Shown one piece after another: positions 51,683 through 63,984 of a DNA stretch of 64,000 nt; the stretch's first letter is position 1; each line of letters opens with the position of its first letter. The position numbers were made by a program, and so were the translations under genes. Under the pieces are notes generated by a model. It had not been told where the DNA came from, did not search any database, and saw nothing but the letters and a program-made list of their open reading frames with translations. The DNA is from Pseudomonas cerasi (lineage in GTDB: Bacteria > Pseudomonadota > Gammaproteobacteria > Pseudomonadales > Pseudomonadaceae), in assembly GCF_900074915.1 (NCBI RefSeq), contig NZ_LT222319.1, forward strand, positions 5,628,501 to 5,692,500, given 5' to 3'.

Positions 51683-52690
51683 ATGAATTATCGAACCCTT
51701 GGCCAGTCCGGCCTCAAGGTTTCCACACTGACACTCGGCTCGATGATGTTCGGTGAGCAGACCGGCGCCGAAGAGTCGCTGCGCATCATCGACAAGGCCA
51801 GGGATCAGGGCATCAATTTCATCGACACGGCGGATGTCTACAACGCCGGGCGTTCGGAGGAAATCGTCGGCCGGGCCATCGCGGCACAGCGCAGTGACTG
51901 GGTGCTGGCCACCAAGGTCGCCATCGGCCCGGCCGACGGCGTGCCCAACCGGGCCGGTCTGAACCGCAAGCATATTTTCAACGCCATCGAGAACAGCCTG
52001 CGGCGGCTCGATACCGACTATGTGGATATCTATTACCTGCACAAGGAAGATCACGACACGCCGCTGGAAGTGACGGTGTCGGCGATTGGCGATCTGATCC
52101 GGCAGGGCAAGATCCGTTACTGGGGCGTGTCGAACTTCCGCGGCTGGCGAATTGCCGAAATCGTCAACGTCGCGCAACGCCTGGGTGTGGACAGGCCGGT
52201 CATCAGCCAGCCGCTGTACAACATCGTCAATCGCCAGGCTGAGGTCGAGCAGATCACTGCGGCCGCGTACCACGGCTTGGGCGTCGTGCCCTACAGCCCG
52301 CTCGCACGCGGTGTGCTCAGCGGCAAATAAGCTCCGGACATCGCCCCCGACAGCGAGAGCCGCGCCGGGCGCCAGGACAAGCGGCTGCTGGAAACCGAAT
52401 GGCGCATGGAGTCGTTGCGTATTGCGCAGCGAGTTCAGGCGTATGTGCAGGACAAAGGGGTCGGCATTGTCGAGTTCGCCATTGCCTGGGTGCTCAACAA
52501 CCAGGCCGTGACCTCAGCCATCGTCGGCCCAAGAACCGAGCAGCAGTGGGACGGTTATACCAAAGCACTCACGGTGGATATCACCGCTGAAGACGAAGCG
52601 TTCATCGATTCGCTGGTGACACCCGGCCATGCGTCGACGCCCGGTTTCAATGACGTTCAGCACTTCGTCTCCGGCCGCCTGACGCGCTGA
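51683..52690 (+). pseudogene. Aldo/keto reductase interrupted by an in-frame stop
   Basis: A single frame from the ATG at 51683 encodes an AKR with GVSNFRGWRIAEIVNVAQ, IDTADVYNAGRSEEIV (catalytic Asp/Tyr) and the C-terminal IAWVLNNQAVTSAIVGPR, but codon 216 is TAA (52328-52330) in PLARGVLSGK-stop-APD, where other AKRs have Tyr. The rest of the frame to 52690 is intact, so this is one point mutation (TAT/TAC to TAA). The gene is probably inactive; a truncated 215-residue protein would lack the NADPH-binding C terminus. Confidence 0.88.
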
Positions 52691-53008
52691 GAGGATCACG
52701 CCTGCGGCCTTATGCCGCGAGCGAAGCCCTGATGCGCTCTGGAACGGTCGTTTCAGAGCGCACCGTCATAAAAACAACATGTGAAACTCCTGTTACCTGT
52801 GAACGCGCGCTCGGTACGCAGAGCCGATGAGCGCTAAGATAGGCGCGTACTTATCGAGTTCACCGGGCTGCAGCGCGATCCGGCGTTCGCCGTTAAAACA
52901 GGATGATGTTTGTATTTTCGCGACGTACCGGCAAGTCTTGGCTAGTCTGTCGGCTACAAAGCGATTAATTGGACGTTGTCCAGCCAGGGTTGATGAAGAA
53001 GTAGGCCA
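52691..53008. other. Intergenic region with two hairpins
   Basis: gcggc-cttat-gccgc (52704-52718) and gcgctctg/cagagcgc (52734-52761) could form stem-loops ending the upstream gene. No T-run follows. The remainder must contain the GntR gene promoter. No ORF is supported. Confidence 0.45.
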
Positions 53009-53746
53009 ATGCGCAAATCAGATAGAGAAGCCTTTCTGGGCTCCGTACTGGGCAATGAGCAGCCTCCGGCGCACCTTGCCAGAACCGTGATTGAAGAAAA
53101 GCTGCGAAACGCCATTATCGATGGCAGCTTGCCAAGTGGCACGGCATTGCGCCAACAGGAACTGGCGACGCTGTTTGGCGTCAGCCGCATGCCTGTACGC
53201 GAGGCACTGCGCCAGCTCGAGGCGCAGTCGCTGTTGCGTGTCGAAACGCACAAGGGCGCGGTGGTCGCACCGTTGATCACCGAAGACGCGGTGGATGCCT
53301 ATGCCTTGCGCATCCTGCTGGAATCCGAAGCGTTGCGCCTGTCTATCCCATTGCTGGACGCCGATGATCTGGCGGCGGCGAAGGGCTATATCGAGCAGCT
53401 TGAAGTCGAGACGGATTTCGGCCAGATCGGCAGACTCAATCGGATGTTCCACCTGTCGCTGTATGCCAAGACCCACAATAAGCGTCTCATGCGTCTGGTT
53501 GAAGAAGGCCTGAACGAAGAGGAACGCTTCCTGCGTTTCAATCTTTCCGACATGGGCCTGGGCAAGCTTTCTCAGGATGACCATTGGCAGCTGTTGCGGC
53601 TTGCCGAGCAGAAAGCGATCGAACCCTGTGTCGAAGCTCTGCAGTATCACCTCAACCGAGGTGTTCAGGCCGTCACTCAATACCTGAACAGCAAAAAGGC
53701 CACCAAGGCCAAGTCGACCCGCGCAATAAAGAAAAACCCCGCCTGA
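53009..53746 (+). CDS. GntR-family transcriptional regulator (FadR/FCD type)
   Basis: 245 residues. N-terminal winged HTH (VIEEKLRNAIIDGSLPSGTA, LRQQELATLFGVSRMPVREA, LRQLEAQSLL) followed by an all-helical FCD ligand domain (ALRILLESEALRLSIPLL, LNRMFHLSLYAKTHNKRL). The C terminus is Lys-rich. The start at 53009 follows agtaggcca, a weak ribosome site. It lies ~800 bp before the mgo-like operon on the same strand; a regulatory link is possible but unproven. Confidence 0.9.
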   Translation: MRKSDREAFLGSVLGNEQPPAHLARTVIEEKLRNAIIDGSLPSGTALRQQELATLFGVSRMPVREALRQLEAQSLLRVETHKGAVVAPLITEDAVDAYALRILLESEALRLSIPLLDADDLAAAKGYIEQLEVETDFGQIGRLNRMFHLSLYAKTHNKRLMRLVEEGLNEEERFLRFNLSDMGLGKLSQDDHWQLLRLAEQKAIEPCVEALQYHLNRGVQAVTQYLNSKKATKAKSTRAIKKNPA

Positions 53747-53760
53747 ATTATCAAGGCGGT
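53738..53760 (+). terminator. Possible weak terminator after the GntR gene
   Basis: ccgcc-tgaattatcaa-ggcgg spans the stop codon; no T-run. Likely a hairpin that stabilises or weakly terminates the transcript. Confidence 0.35.
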
Positions 53761-54559
53761 CTGTCCGGCAGGCGATGACACAACGTCTGCGGATTGGCCG
53801 CTTGTACCTCCCGCCCTCCTCTCCACATCTCGTCAGCGTATCGCCAGGCTCAACCCGGGCATGGCGTTTTTATCGCTATTTTCCTGATCTGCCAGATGGC
53901 CCAACGCCGGAATGAGGCAAACTCGGCCGAGGCGCTGAGGACACCAACCGGAGGGTGTTCCCTGGCTACGGCTGAACGGCTCGCGCAGGATCGGAGCGGT
54001 TCTCTGTTCATCTGAACTCAATGGATAAGGAGTTGTTGAACGGGGCAAACAGACATTGGAAGTCATTTCCAACTTCGCCCATTAAAAAATCCAGAACCCT
54101 GATTATTCAGCATATCGGCAACGCTGGGCGAGGCATTCGCTCATTATTAATAATTCTGACGTTATCAGTCGGGAGGGTTGTCTGCGCGCCTGTAAAACGT
54201 ATTCAGAGCGTTTTATATGGCAACTTACATGCTAAAAGAACAGCCAGTTAAATATTATTAAAAAATGATTGCCCCCCCTGATAAATTTGTTTTAAGTTTT
54301 CTTCGCCGTCGGTGCTATTGATGGCTTACCGGGGTGCGCCCTCGCTGTACAAGGGCTAGCGCTCGAAACGTCGACACTGCATTGTGCCTGGATGTGAAAT
54401 AACCGTTGCATGTTTGCGGCGAATGGGCCCTCACACTTAAGGCCTGCGCTTGCCTTGCTCCCACGTATTTCATTGTGTTCCACCGCTGCACAGCCGACAC
54501 TTTTATATCGCAAATAACTGCATTGCTACTTACCGCCCTCTTTCAATAGGACCGTCATC
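53761..54559. other. Long non-coding region before the mgo-like operon
   Basis: About 800 bp without a supported gene; several short frames exist but lack ribosome sites and coding character. From ~54050 to 54300 it turns AT-rich (for example attaaatattattaaaaaat at 54240-54270 in part), which fits a promoter or regulatory region for the operon starting at 54560. No tRNA or sRNA recognised. Confidence 0.5.
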
Positions 54560-55336
54560 ATGCCTTGTGAAAAAACGCTGCTTGCACACAAGAAAGTTGA
54601 ACTTGGCCGTCATCCAATCTTTGCAGAAATCACCACATTGGATGTACTCCGGCGCTTTATGGAGACCCACGTATTCGCGGTCTGGGATTTCATGTCGCTG
54701 ACCAAGCGTCTGCAACAGGAGCTGACCTGCACCCAATTGCCGTGGCTGCCGCCGACAGATGCTTCCGCTGCCCGCCTGATCAACGAGATTGTCCTGGGTG
54801 AGGAATCCGATAACCGACTGGCCGCGGGTCACTACAGCCACTTCGAGCTCTATCTGGATGCGATGCGCGAGATCGGCGCAAGTACGGTGCAGATCGAGCG
54901 CTTCATCGAACTGCAGAGACAGGGCCTGCGTTACACAACCGCACTGCAGCAAGTCGACGCGGGGCAGGCAGCGACAGCATTCGTGACACACACGCTCGAC
55001 ATCGCCCTGCATGCGCCGGCACACAGCGTTGCGGCGGCCTTTCTGCATGGGCGCGAGAGTGTCATCCCGCAGATGTTCCAGACCATTCTCGATGACTGGG
55101 GCATCACCGCCGACCAGGCCCCTACCTTCCGCTACTACCTGGAACGCCACATCGAAGTGGACGCCGAGGACCACGGTCCGGCAGCAGAGCAGTTGCTGGC
55201 TCGTCTGGTCGCTGGCGACGCGCAGCGCGAACGAGAGGTTTATCAGACCGCCATCGCCGCTGTGGAAAGCAGGATCCGGCTATGGGACACGCTGCGCCTG
55301 AGCATGCGAACGCCGCGGGTGCAGGCCAGCGCGTAA
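54560..55336 (+). CDS. mgoB: DUF3050 heme-oxygenase-like protein (MgoB/PvfA-type)
   Basis: 258 residues. DUF3050 signature HPIFAEITTLDVLRRFMETH, VFAVWDFMSLTKRLQQELTC and RLINEIVLGEESDNRL, with conserved Glu/His (EESD, GHYSHFELY) of the heme-oxygenase-like diiron/diiron-like fold. It is the first gene of an operon with an AurF-type N-oxygenase, an NRPS and an SRPBCC protein, the gene order of mgoBCAD (P. syringae) and pvfABCD (P. entomophila), which make a diazeniumdiolate-type signal. ATG follows a weak site (aataggaccgtcatc). Confidence 0.88.
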   Translation: MPCEKTLLAHKKVELGRHPIFAEITTLDVLRRFMETHVFAVWDFMSLTKRLQQELTCTQLPWLPPTDASAARLINEIVLGEESDNRLAAGHYSHFELYLDAMREIGASTVQIERFIELQRQGLRYTTALQQVDAGQAATAFVTHTLDIALHAPAHSVAAAFLHGRESVIPQMFQTILDDWGITADQAPTFRYYLERHIEVDAEDHGPAAEQLLARLVAGDAQREREVYQTAIAAVESRIRLWDTLRLSMRTPRVQASA

Positions 55337-55378
55337 GTCCCGCTCGCAACACCCTGAAGCCTTTACAAGGAAGCCATC

Positions 55379-56326
55379 ATGAAAGCAGAAGACTACATGT
55401 CGTTCATCGATGCGTGGGAAGGTCGCGCCACCATTCGTACTCGTCCACGCAGGATCGTCGAGAACGATGAAAAACTGATCTACCCCCTCAGCCGTCAGCC
55501 GCTGGTGCTCAGTGACACATTCATCCGCGAGTGCGCGCATTTGCGCGATTACGCCTTGGTACAGAGCCTCTACAAGTTCATCAACGATGTGGTGATCTTC
55601 GAGACCGAGATCGTCGACAGGACCGCACGCAGCATCGCCAAGGACCACTTTACGATTCGCTTCCCGTTTGCCTGTCGCTATGACGCGATGACGGTGGTGG
55701 TCGATGAGGACTATCACGCACTGGTCGCCATGGACTTCATGCAACAGACCATCGCCCTGACGGGCATAGCGCCTATCCCGTTGCCGGACGAGATTGAACT
55801 CAGCCGGGCCATTCCCGCCGCACTGGCTCTGGCCCCGGAGCATCTGCGCAGCGCAGTGGAGCTGATCTGTGTCGCCATCGCGGAGAACACCGTGACCAAT
55901 GACGTGGCGGCGTTTGCCAAGGACGAATCGGTCAAGCAATCGGTCAAGGGCCTGATGGCCGACCACCTGCTGGACGAGGGGCGTCACTCGGGCTTCTGGG
56001 CGCGGCTGGTACGCATCTACTGGCACACCGCTCCCCAACAGGACCGGGAATCCATCGCCAGCATCATGCCGGTGTTCATCGCTCAATACCTGACCAACGA
56101 TATTCAGAATGGCTTCGACTTCACCCTGATCGACCACCTGCAGGTGCCGGACACCGTCAAGCAGGCGCTCAGGGACGAAACCAGGGCTGTGAGTTTCCCA
56201 GTCAATCGCCATCACCCACTGGTGGCCAACATCGTGCGTTTCTTCAAGAACAGCTCGATGCTGGATGATCCTTGTGTGCAGCGGGCGCTGGTGGACTATC
56301 TGCCGACTCGGGGGACACTGCAATGA
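55379..56326 (+). CDS. mgoC: Diiron N-oxygenase, AurF family (MgoC/PvfB-type)
   Basis: 315 residues. Helical diiron oxygenase with FINDVVIFETEIVDRTARS, ELICVAIAENTVTNDVAAF and LMADHLLDEGRHSGFWARL providing Glu/His iron ligands. In mgo/pvf clusters this enzyme oxidises the amino group of an amino acid-derived thioester. Begins 42 bp after the previous gene with an aaggaagcc site and overlaps the NRPS gene by 4 bp. Confidence 0.9.
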   Translation: MKAEDYMSFIDAWEGRATIRTRPRRIVENDEKLIYPLSRQPLVLSDTFIRECAHLRDYALVQSLYKFINDVVIFETEIVDRTARSIAKDHFTIRFPFACRYDAMTVVVDEDYHALVAMDFMQQTIALTGIAPIPLPDEIELSRAIPAALALAPEHLRSAVELICVAIAENTVTNDVAAFAKDESVKQSVKGLMADHLLDEGRHSGFWARLVRIYWHTAPQQDRESIASIMPVFIAQYLTNDIQNGFDFTLIDHLQVPDTVKQALRDETRAVSFPVNRHHPLVANIVRFFKNSSMLDDPCVQRALVDYLPTRGTLQ

Positions 56327-59300
56327 AGCGCCTGGAGATTGTGCTCATGGGTCACAGCCTGACCCTGACTGAACTGAATACCGAGCTGCAGGACCACGGG
56401 CATGGCGTGCGGCATCTGTCCGATCAGCAGGCGCTGGACGCGCTGACGATGCCTGATGGCTGCGTGCTGATCGAAGACGGCAGCCTGGGCCTGACAAAGG
56501 AACAACTGAGTGCGTTCGGCCACTTCACGCATCTGAGCCTGCGGTTCGGTATCAGCGGGGAACTGGAGTACGGGTTACCCCGGCTGGAGCTGCTGTGCTG
56601 GCATGGCGCTGCCGAAGCTCGACGCTTGATCGTTCATGAATGGCTGCCGGTCGAGGAATCAGGCAACGGGCGCGTACTGCATGATGCCGCTGTCGCAGCC
56701 ATGGTTGATCTGACGGCATTACAGATCAGCCGGTTATCCAGAGACGACGACTATTTCAACGGTCTGACAAGCGTCACACCCGCCCAGAGTGATCGACAGT
56801 ATGGCTTGCAGGCGGTTGATCAATTGCTGTTCGAGCATCGTCTGAATCAGACAGATCAACCGCACCTGCTGAAACGGGCCGAAACACCCATAACCGAGCG
56901 GCTGGAGCAGGCGCTGCTGACGTTTGCCGAACGCCCGGCACTGTCCGTTCGCAACCAGACGCTCAGCTATCGGCAACTGCACGCGCACAGTCTCGCTATC
57001 CAGCGCTTGCTGCAGCCGTTGCTGGCGCACGCAAAAGCCGACGCACCTCCGGTGATTGGTATCTGCCTGAGCAAGTCAGCCGAGCTGTACGCGGGCATCC
57101 TCGCGATTCTGGGTTGCGGTGCGGTATATCTGCCGCTTGATCCCGGCCAGCCTGTGCAGCGTCAGCAGTACATTCTGGAAAACTCGGGGGCGATGCTATT
57201 GCTGCACGATGGCTCGCACCCACTGGCCGCTGCGGAGTTTCCGGCGCTGGATATCGCGGCGGTGCGTGTCGAGGACGTAGCTTCAGCGCATACAGGCGCC
57301 GCTGCCGATCAGGACGCGCCCTGCATGGCGCTGTACACGTCGGGTACCACCGGGCAGCCGAAAGGCGTATTGCTCAGCCAGCGCAATCTCAGCCACTTCA
57401 CCGCCTGGTATGCCGAGCATGTGAGCCTGAACGAACATAGCCGGGTGCTGCAGTTCTCGACGCTGAGTTTCGACTCGTCGATCATCGACATTTTCCCCAC
57501 CTGGCTCAGCGGCGCCGAACTGGTGGTCCCCGATGAGGATCAGCGGCGTGATCCGTTGCAGCTGGTCCGCGTACTGCAACAAGGCATCACCCATGCATTC
57601 CTGCCGCCGGCGCTGTTGAGCATCCTGCCGCTGGATCAGCCGCTGGGGCTTGAATATGTCATGACCGGAGGCGACGTCTGCGAGCCGCATGTGATTGTGC
57701 AACTCACCGGGCAATGTCATTTCCACAACCTGTACGGCCCCACCGAAGCCACGGTGTTGGTCACCGCCGGCGAGTTCGGGCCGTCCAGCAGCAACCGCCA
57801 TCTGGGCCGACCGATCGCCAACAGCCAGGCGTGGATTCTGGACGAGCAATTGCAGCCCGTGGCCGAGCAGACTCAGGGGGAGCTGTACATCGTCGGACCC
57901 GGTGTGTGCTTGGGCTATGTCAACAACCCAGAGCTTACCGCCGAGCGTTATGTGTGGCTGACGAAGCCGGACGGACAGCTAACGCGCGCCTACCGTACCG
58001 GCGATATCGCCAAGTGGACGGCTGACGGCATCGTCCTCAGCGGACGTCGTGATAATCAGGTAAAGATTCGCGGCTTTCGGGTCGAGCCCGAGGAGATCGA
58101 GCATTGCCTGCGCGACAGCGGACTGTATCGACAGGTTGCCGTGGTGATCGACAACCAACGGCGAATTCTGGCGTTTCTCGCTCAACCGTATATTGAGCAT
58201 GACGAACAGGCGCTAAAGGCCCATGTACAACGTCTGCTGCCTGATTACATGCACCCCGCCGTCTACACGATGTTGCCCGGCATGCCATTCGCCAGCAACG
58301 GCAAGGTAGATCGTAAAGCGCTTCTGGAAATACCGCTGAGCTTTACCGGGCAGCACACTCGCCGTCTGCCCGAGACTACGCAGGAGCAGGCACTGCTCGA
58401 GCTATGGGGCGAGCTGCTGGAGCTGCCGCCAGACGACATCTCGACTGATGAAAGCTTTTTCAATCTCGGAGGCCACTCGATCCTCCTGTCGCGCCTGTTG
58501 CTGGGGGTTCGTGAACGCTTTGGGCGCAGCATTCCTATCAATCGTTTTATCGAAGCACCGACAGTACTGACGCTGGCCAGCCTGATCGACAGCGACGGCA
58601 CTTCGGCGGGTGTCCTCAGTGCTCAGGCGCTGCGGGATGCCAACCCGGACTTTCAACTGGCTACATTGCCCGTCAGCAGGCTGGGTGATGTTCATAAGGT
58701 GATTGTCACGGGTGCCAATGGCTTTCTGGGTGTGCATATCGTCCAAGCGCTGCTTAGTTGGGGAGCGACAGAGATCGCCTGCCTGGTGCGGGAGACTTCT
58801 GGACAAAGCGCACAGCAGCGTTTCGAACATGCCCTGCGGGAAAACCGTCTGGATCACCTGGACCTGAGCCGCGTAAAGGTCTACCCCGCGGACCTGACGA
58901 AGCCAAGGCTGGGGCTCAGTGAAGCGGTGTATGAACGACTGGATCTCAAGTTTGGTGCGTTGGTGCACAACGCTGCCAATGTGAACCATGTCCAGGATTA
59001 CGAAACCCTGGTCAAAGACAATGTGGCCCCGGTCTTTGAATGCCTGAAGCTGTGTGAGGGGCGCAGTAAAAAGATCTTCAATTTCGTTTCGACGCTGTCT
59101 GCCTGCAGTGCCATCGATGCCGCCGGCAATGTGCTTGAACGACCCGCTGCCGCGACCCCGCCGATATACATCAAGAACGGCTACAACCTCTCCAAGTGGG
59201 TGGCTGAGCGCATCCTGCAATGTGCCCGGGACCAAGGTGCCTGGGTGAACATCTATCGCCCCGGCAACATCGCCTTCAACAGCGTGACCGGCGTGTGTCA

Positions 59301-59769
59301 GCCACAGAAAAACCGCCTGATGCTGATGCTCAAGGGTTCGCTGCAATTGGGTCAGGTTCCGGCGTTCGCCATCAACTTCGACCTGATGCCGGTGGACTTT
59401 CTGGCGCGCTTCATCGGCTTCAATGCCAGCCGTTATCAGCCAGAACATGCGGTATTCAATCTGCATAACCCCGAGCCCTTGAGCTGGAGCGACTACGTGC
59501 ACACCTTTCGCGAAGCCGGGCGTCAGTTCGAGCTGGTCAGCATCGAGCAATGGCAGGCGCAACTCCGGCGCGTCGACAGCCAGAACGCGCTGTTTGGCGT
59601 GCTGGGGTTTTACCTCGACGGGTTTGAAGAAGACATCGGCGATATCTCGATGATCGAGCACCGCAACACCCTGAACGGCATTCGTCGCATGGGCGAGCAA
59701 TACCCGCAAAAGACTCCGGCGTTGCTGCGCAGGGGCTGCGATTACCTGAAAGAAATCGACTTCATCTGA
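56323..59769 (+). CDS. mgoA: Nonribosomal peptide synthetase A-T-R (MgoA/PvfC-type)
   Basis: 1,148 residues. The first ~200 residues are not a standard condensation domain. Adenylation domain follows: A3 LYTSGTTGQPKGV (~337), A5 YGPTEATVLVT (~472), A7/A8 YRTGDIAKWTADG and QVKIRGFRVEPEEIE. Thiolation domain with Ser719 in FFNLGGHSILLS, and a terminal reductase domain of the SDR type (VTGANGFLGVHIV at ~797; YNLSKWVAERI with Tyr954/Lys). It activates an amino acid (leucine in the leudiazen/valdiazen-type pathways of relatives) and releases an aldehyde or alcohol. Start ATG at 56323 overlaps the mgoC stop. Confidence 0.92.
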   Translation: MKRLEIVLMGHSLTLTELNTELQDHGHGVRHLSDQQALDALTMPDGCVLIEDGSLGLTKEQLSAFGHFTHLSLRFGISGELEYGLPRLELLCWHGAAEARRLIVHEWLPVEESGNGRVLHDAAVAAMVDLTALQISRLSRDDDYFNGLTSVTPAQSDRQYGLQAVDQLLFEHRLNQTDQPHLLKRAETPITERLEQALLTFAERPALSVRNQTLSYRQLHAHSLAIQRLLQPLLAHAKADAPPVIGICLSKSAELYAGILAILGCGAVYLPLDPGQPVQRQQYILENSGAMLLLHDGSHPLAAAEFPALDIAAVRVEDVASAHTGAAADQDAPCMALYTSGTTGQPKGVLLSQRNLSHFTAWYAEHVSLNEHSRVLQFSTLSFDSSIIDIFPTWLSGAELVVPDEDQRRDPLQLVRVLQQGITHAFLPPALLSILPLDQPLGLEYVMTGGDVCEPHVIVQLTGQCHFHNLYGPTEATVLVTAGEFGPSSSNRHLGRPIANSQAWILDEQLQPVAEQTQGELYIVGPGVCLGYVNNPELTAERYVWLTKPDGQLTRAYRTGDIAKWTADGIVLSGRRDNQVKIRGFRVEPEEIEHCLRDSGLYRQVAVVIDNQRRILAFLAQPYIEHDEQALKAHVQRLLPDYMHPAVYTMLPGMPFASNGKVDRKALLEIPLSFTGQHTRRLPETTQEQALLELWGELLELPPDDISTDESFFNLGGHSILLSRLLLGVRERFGRSIPINRFIEAPTVLTLASLIDSDGTSAGVLSAQALRDANPDFQLATLPVSRLGDVHKVIVTGANGFLGVHIVQALLSWGATEIACLVRETSGQSAQQRFEHALRENRLDHLDLSRVKVYPADLTKPRLGLSEAVYERLDLKFGALVHNAANVNHVQDYETLVKDNVAPVFECLKLCEGRSKKIFNFVSTLSACSAIDAAGNVLERPAAATPPIYIKNGYNLSKWVAERILQCARDQGAWVNIYRPGNIAFNSVTGVCQPQKNRLMLMLKGSLQLGQVPAFAINFDLMPVDFLARFIGFNASRYQPEHAVFNLHNPEPLSWSDYVHTFREAGRQFELVSIEQWQAQLRRVDSQNALFGVLGFYLDGFEEDIGDISMIEHRNTLNGIRRMGEQYPQKTPALLRRGCDYLKEIDFI

Positions 59770-59801
59770 GCCACTACCCACTGAGATAAATGGAGAACGA
59801 C

Positions 59802-60281
59802 ATGAACACACTTCACAGCAATCTGAAACCCGACACACTCATCAAGAACCCGGTGACGTGCCGAGTGGTGTCCGCCGTGGAAGTCCCAGGTGATGCGGCC
59901 AGCGTATGGGCTGTTGTCGGCAATTTCGGTGGCTTCCAGGCATTCATACCGGCACTGGAGAGCATTGAGGTCACCGGTGAAGGTCCGGGCTCGGTTCGCA
60001 GCAAGCTGTTCAAGGATGGCAACGTGGCTATCGAACAACTGAACTCCAGGGACGATCAAGCGCTTTATATGACTTGGTCACTGATCCACACCAGCTTGCC
60101 AGTCAGCAATCTGTGGGCAGCAATGACTGTTGACGCTACCGGCGACGGCGATACCTGCCTCGCCAGCTGGACGATTGTTGCCGACCCTGTTGAGGGAGGG
60201 CCTGAGGGGGATGCATTTGAGGCGTTTCTTCAGGGGTTTGCAGATGGCGCAATGAGTAACGTGCGCAGCCTGTTTGGCTGA
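59802..60281 (+). CDS. mgoD: SRPBCC/polyketide cyclase-like protein (MgoD/PvfD-type)
   Basis: 159 residues from the ATG at 59802; GGAG at 59792-59795 decides this start over the ATG at 59790. Bet v 1/START fold: VEVPGDAASVWAVVGNFGGF and ALYMTWSLIHTSLPVSNLWA. Last gene of the operon; in mgo/pvf systems MgoD is annotated as polyketide cyclase/dehydrase-like and its precise step is unclear. A strong terminator follows within 20 bp. Confidence 0.88.
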   Translation: MNTLHSNLKPDTLIKNPVTCRVVSAVEVPGDAASVWAVVGNFGGFQAFIPALESIEVTGEGPGSVRSKLFKDGNVAIEQLNSRDDQALYMTWSLIHTSLPVSNLWAAMTVDATGDGDTCLASWTIVADPVEGGPEGDAFEAFLQGFADGAMSNVRSLFG

Positions 60282-60298
60282 CTGATGCTGCACCATAA

Positions 60299-60337
60299 CA
60301 GCCCGCTCGGAGCGAATGCCTGAGCGGGCTTTTTTAT
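60299..60337 (+). terminator. Rho-independent terminator of the mgo-like operon
   Basis: agcccgctc/gagcgggct with a 13-base loop, followed by tttttt (60331-60336), 18 bp after the mgoD stop codon. Confidence 0.92.
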
Positions 60338-60355
60338 TCGATAACCCATAACGAC

Positions 60356-60388
60356 AAAACCCCTCATCGCGTAAGCGATGAGGGGTTT
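60356..60388 (-). terminator. Rho-independent terminator of the rRNA operon
   Basis: On the minus strand aaacccctcatcgc-ttac-gcgatgaggggttt with T-run at its end. It lies just beyond the 5S gene and ends the rRNA transcript coming from the right. Confidence 0.9.
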
Positions 60389-60399
60389 CGGAATTCAAT

Positions 60400-60515
60400 C
60401 TTGACGATGACCTACTCTCACATGGGGAAACCCCACACTACCATCGGCGATACATCGTTTCACTACTGAGTTCGGGATGGGATCAGGTGGTTCCAATGCT
60501 CTATGGTCGTCAAGA
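60400..60515 (-). rRNA. rrf: 5S ribosomal RNA
   Basis: About 116 nt. The conserved core on the minus strand includes cctgatcccatcccgaactc and gaaacgatgtatcgccgatg followed by ggtagtgtggggtttcccca, typical of Pseudomonas 5S RNA. The ends pair as ttgacgac/gtcgtcaag. Confidence 0.95.
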
Positions 60516-60670
60516 AATTCGGGTACCGAATCGTGCCGTACGGCGCGCTTCAGCAAATCGGGTATGTGATAGTCAATTCAGGTGTCGTTCGTGACGCAAA
60601 CTTTCGGTTCGTGTCGTCTTCACAGTCACCGCAATCTGGTCATTCGACGCAAATTGCTTGGGTGTCATAT
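60516..60670 (-). other. 23S-5S spacer
   Basis: About 155 bp between 23S and 5S; no tRNA gene is found in it. Confidence 0.6.
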
Positions 60671-63560
<2,890 letters not shown>

Positions 63561-63801
63561 ATATAACCCCAAGCAATCTGGTTATACTGTGAAGACGACA
63601 TTCGCCGAAAGTTTGCATTCACAAACTTTACCTTAGCCCGGACACGCACCAGTGAAAGAGGTGCCCGGTCTATATTTCTTTCTATCACATACCCAAATTT
63701 TTAAAGAACGATCTAATCAAAGACTAGAAATCAACATTCAGGCACTGATCATCAGGATCAATGGAATGCTCATTTCTAAGCTTTCAAACAGAAGCAGTAA
63801 G
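63561..63801 (-). other. tRNA-Ala to 23S spacer
   Basis: About 240 bp with the processing stem next to the 23S 5' end and AT-rich leader-like sequence; no other RNA seen. Confidence 0.6.
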
Positions 63802-63877
63802 TGGTGGAGCCAAGCGGGATCGAACCGCTGACCTCCTGCGTGCAAGGCAGGCGCTCTCCCAGCTGAGCTATGGCCCC
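63802..63877 (-). tRNA. tRNA-Ala (TGC)
   Basis: 76 nt, cloverleaf complete on the minus strand beginning GGGGCCATAGCTCAGC, anticodon loop TTGCACG, ends in CCA. Located in the 16S-23S spacer as usual. Confidence 0.97.
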
Positions 63878-63907
63878 GTATTTCTACAGGCGTTTCCCAC
63901 ACAAAAT

Positions 63908-63984
<77 letters not shown>

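Noticed and set aside
54021..54251. 76-codon ORF in the region before the mgo-like operon
   Set aside because: No family, poor ribosome site and AT-rich composition without coding signs.
58402..59838. 478-codon antisense frame over the NRPS 3' part
   Set aside because: Shadow of the true gene; no motifs or ribosome site.
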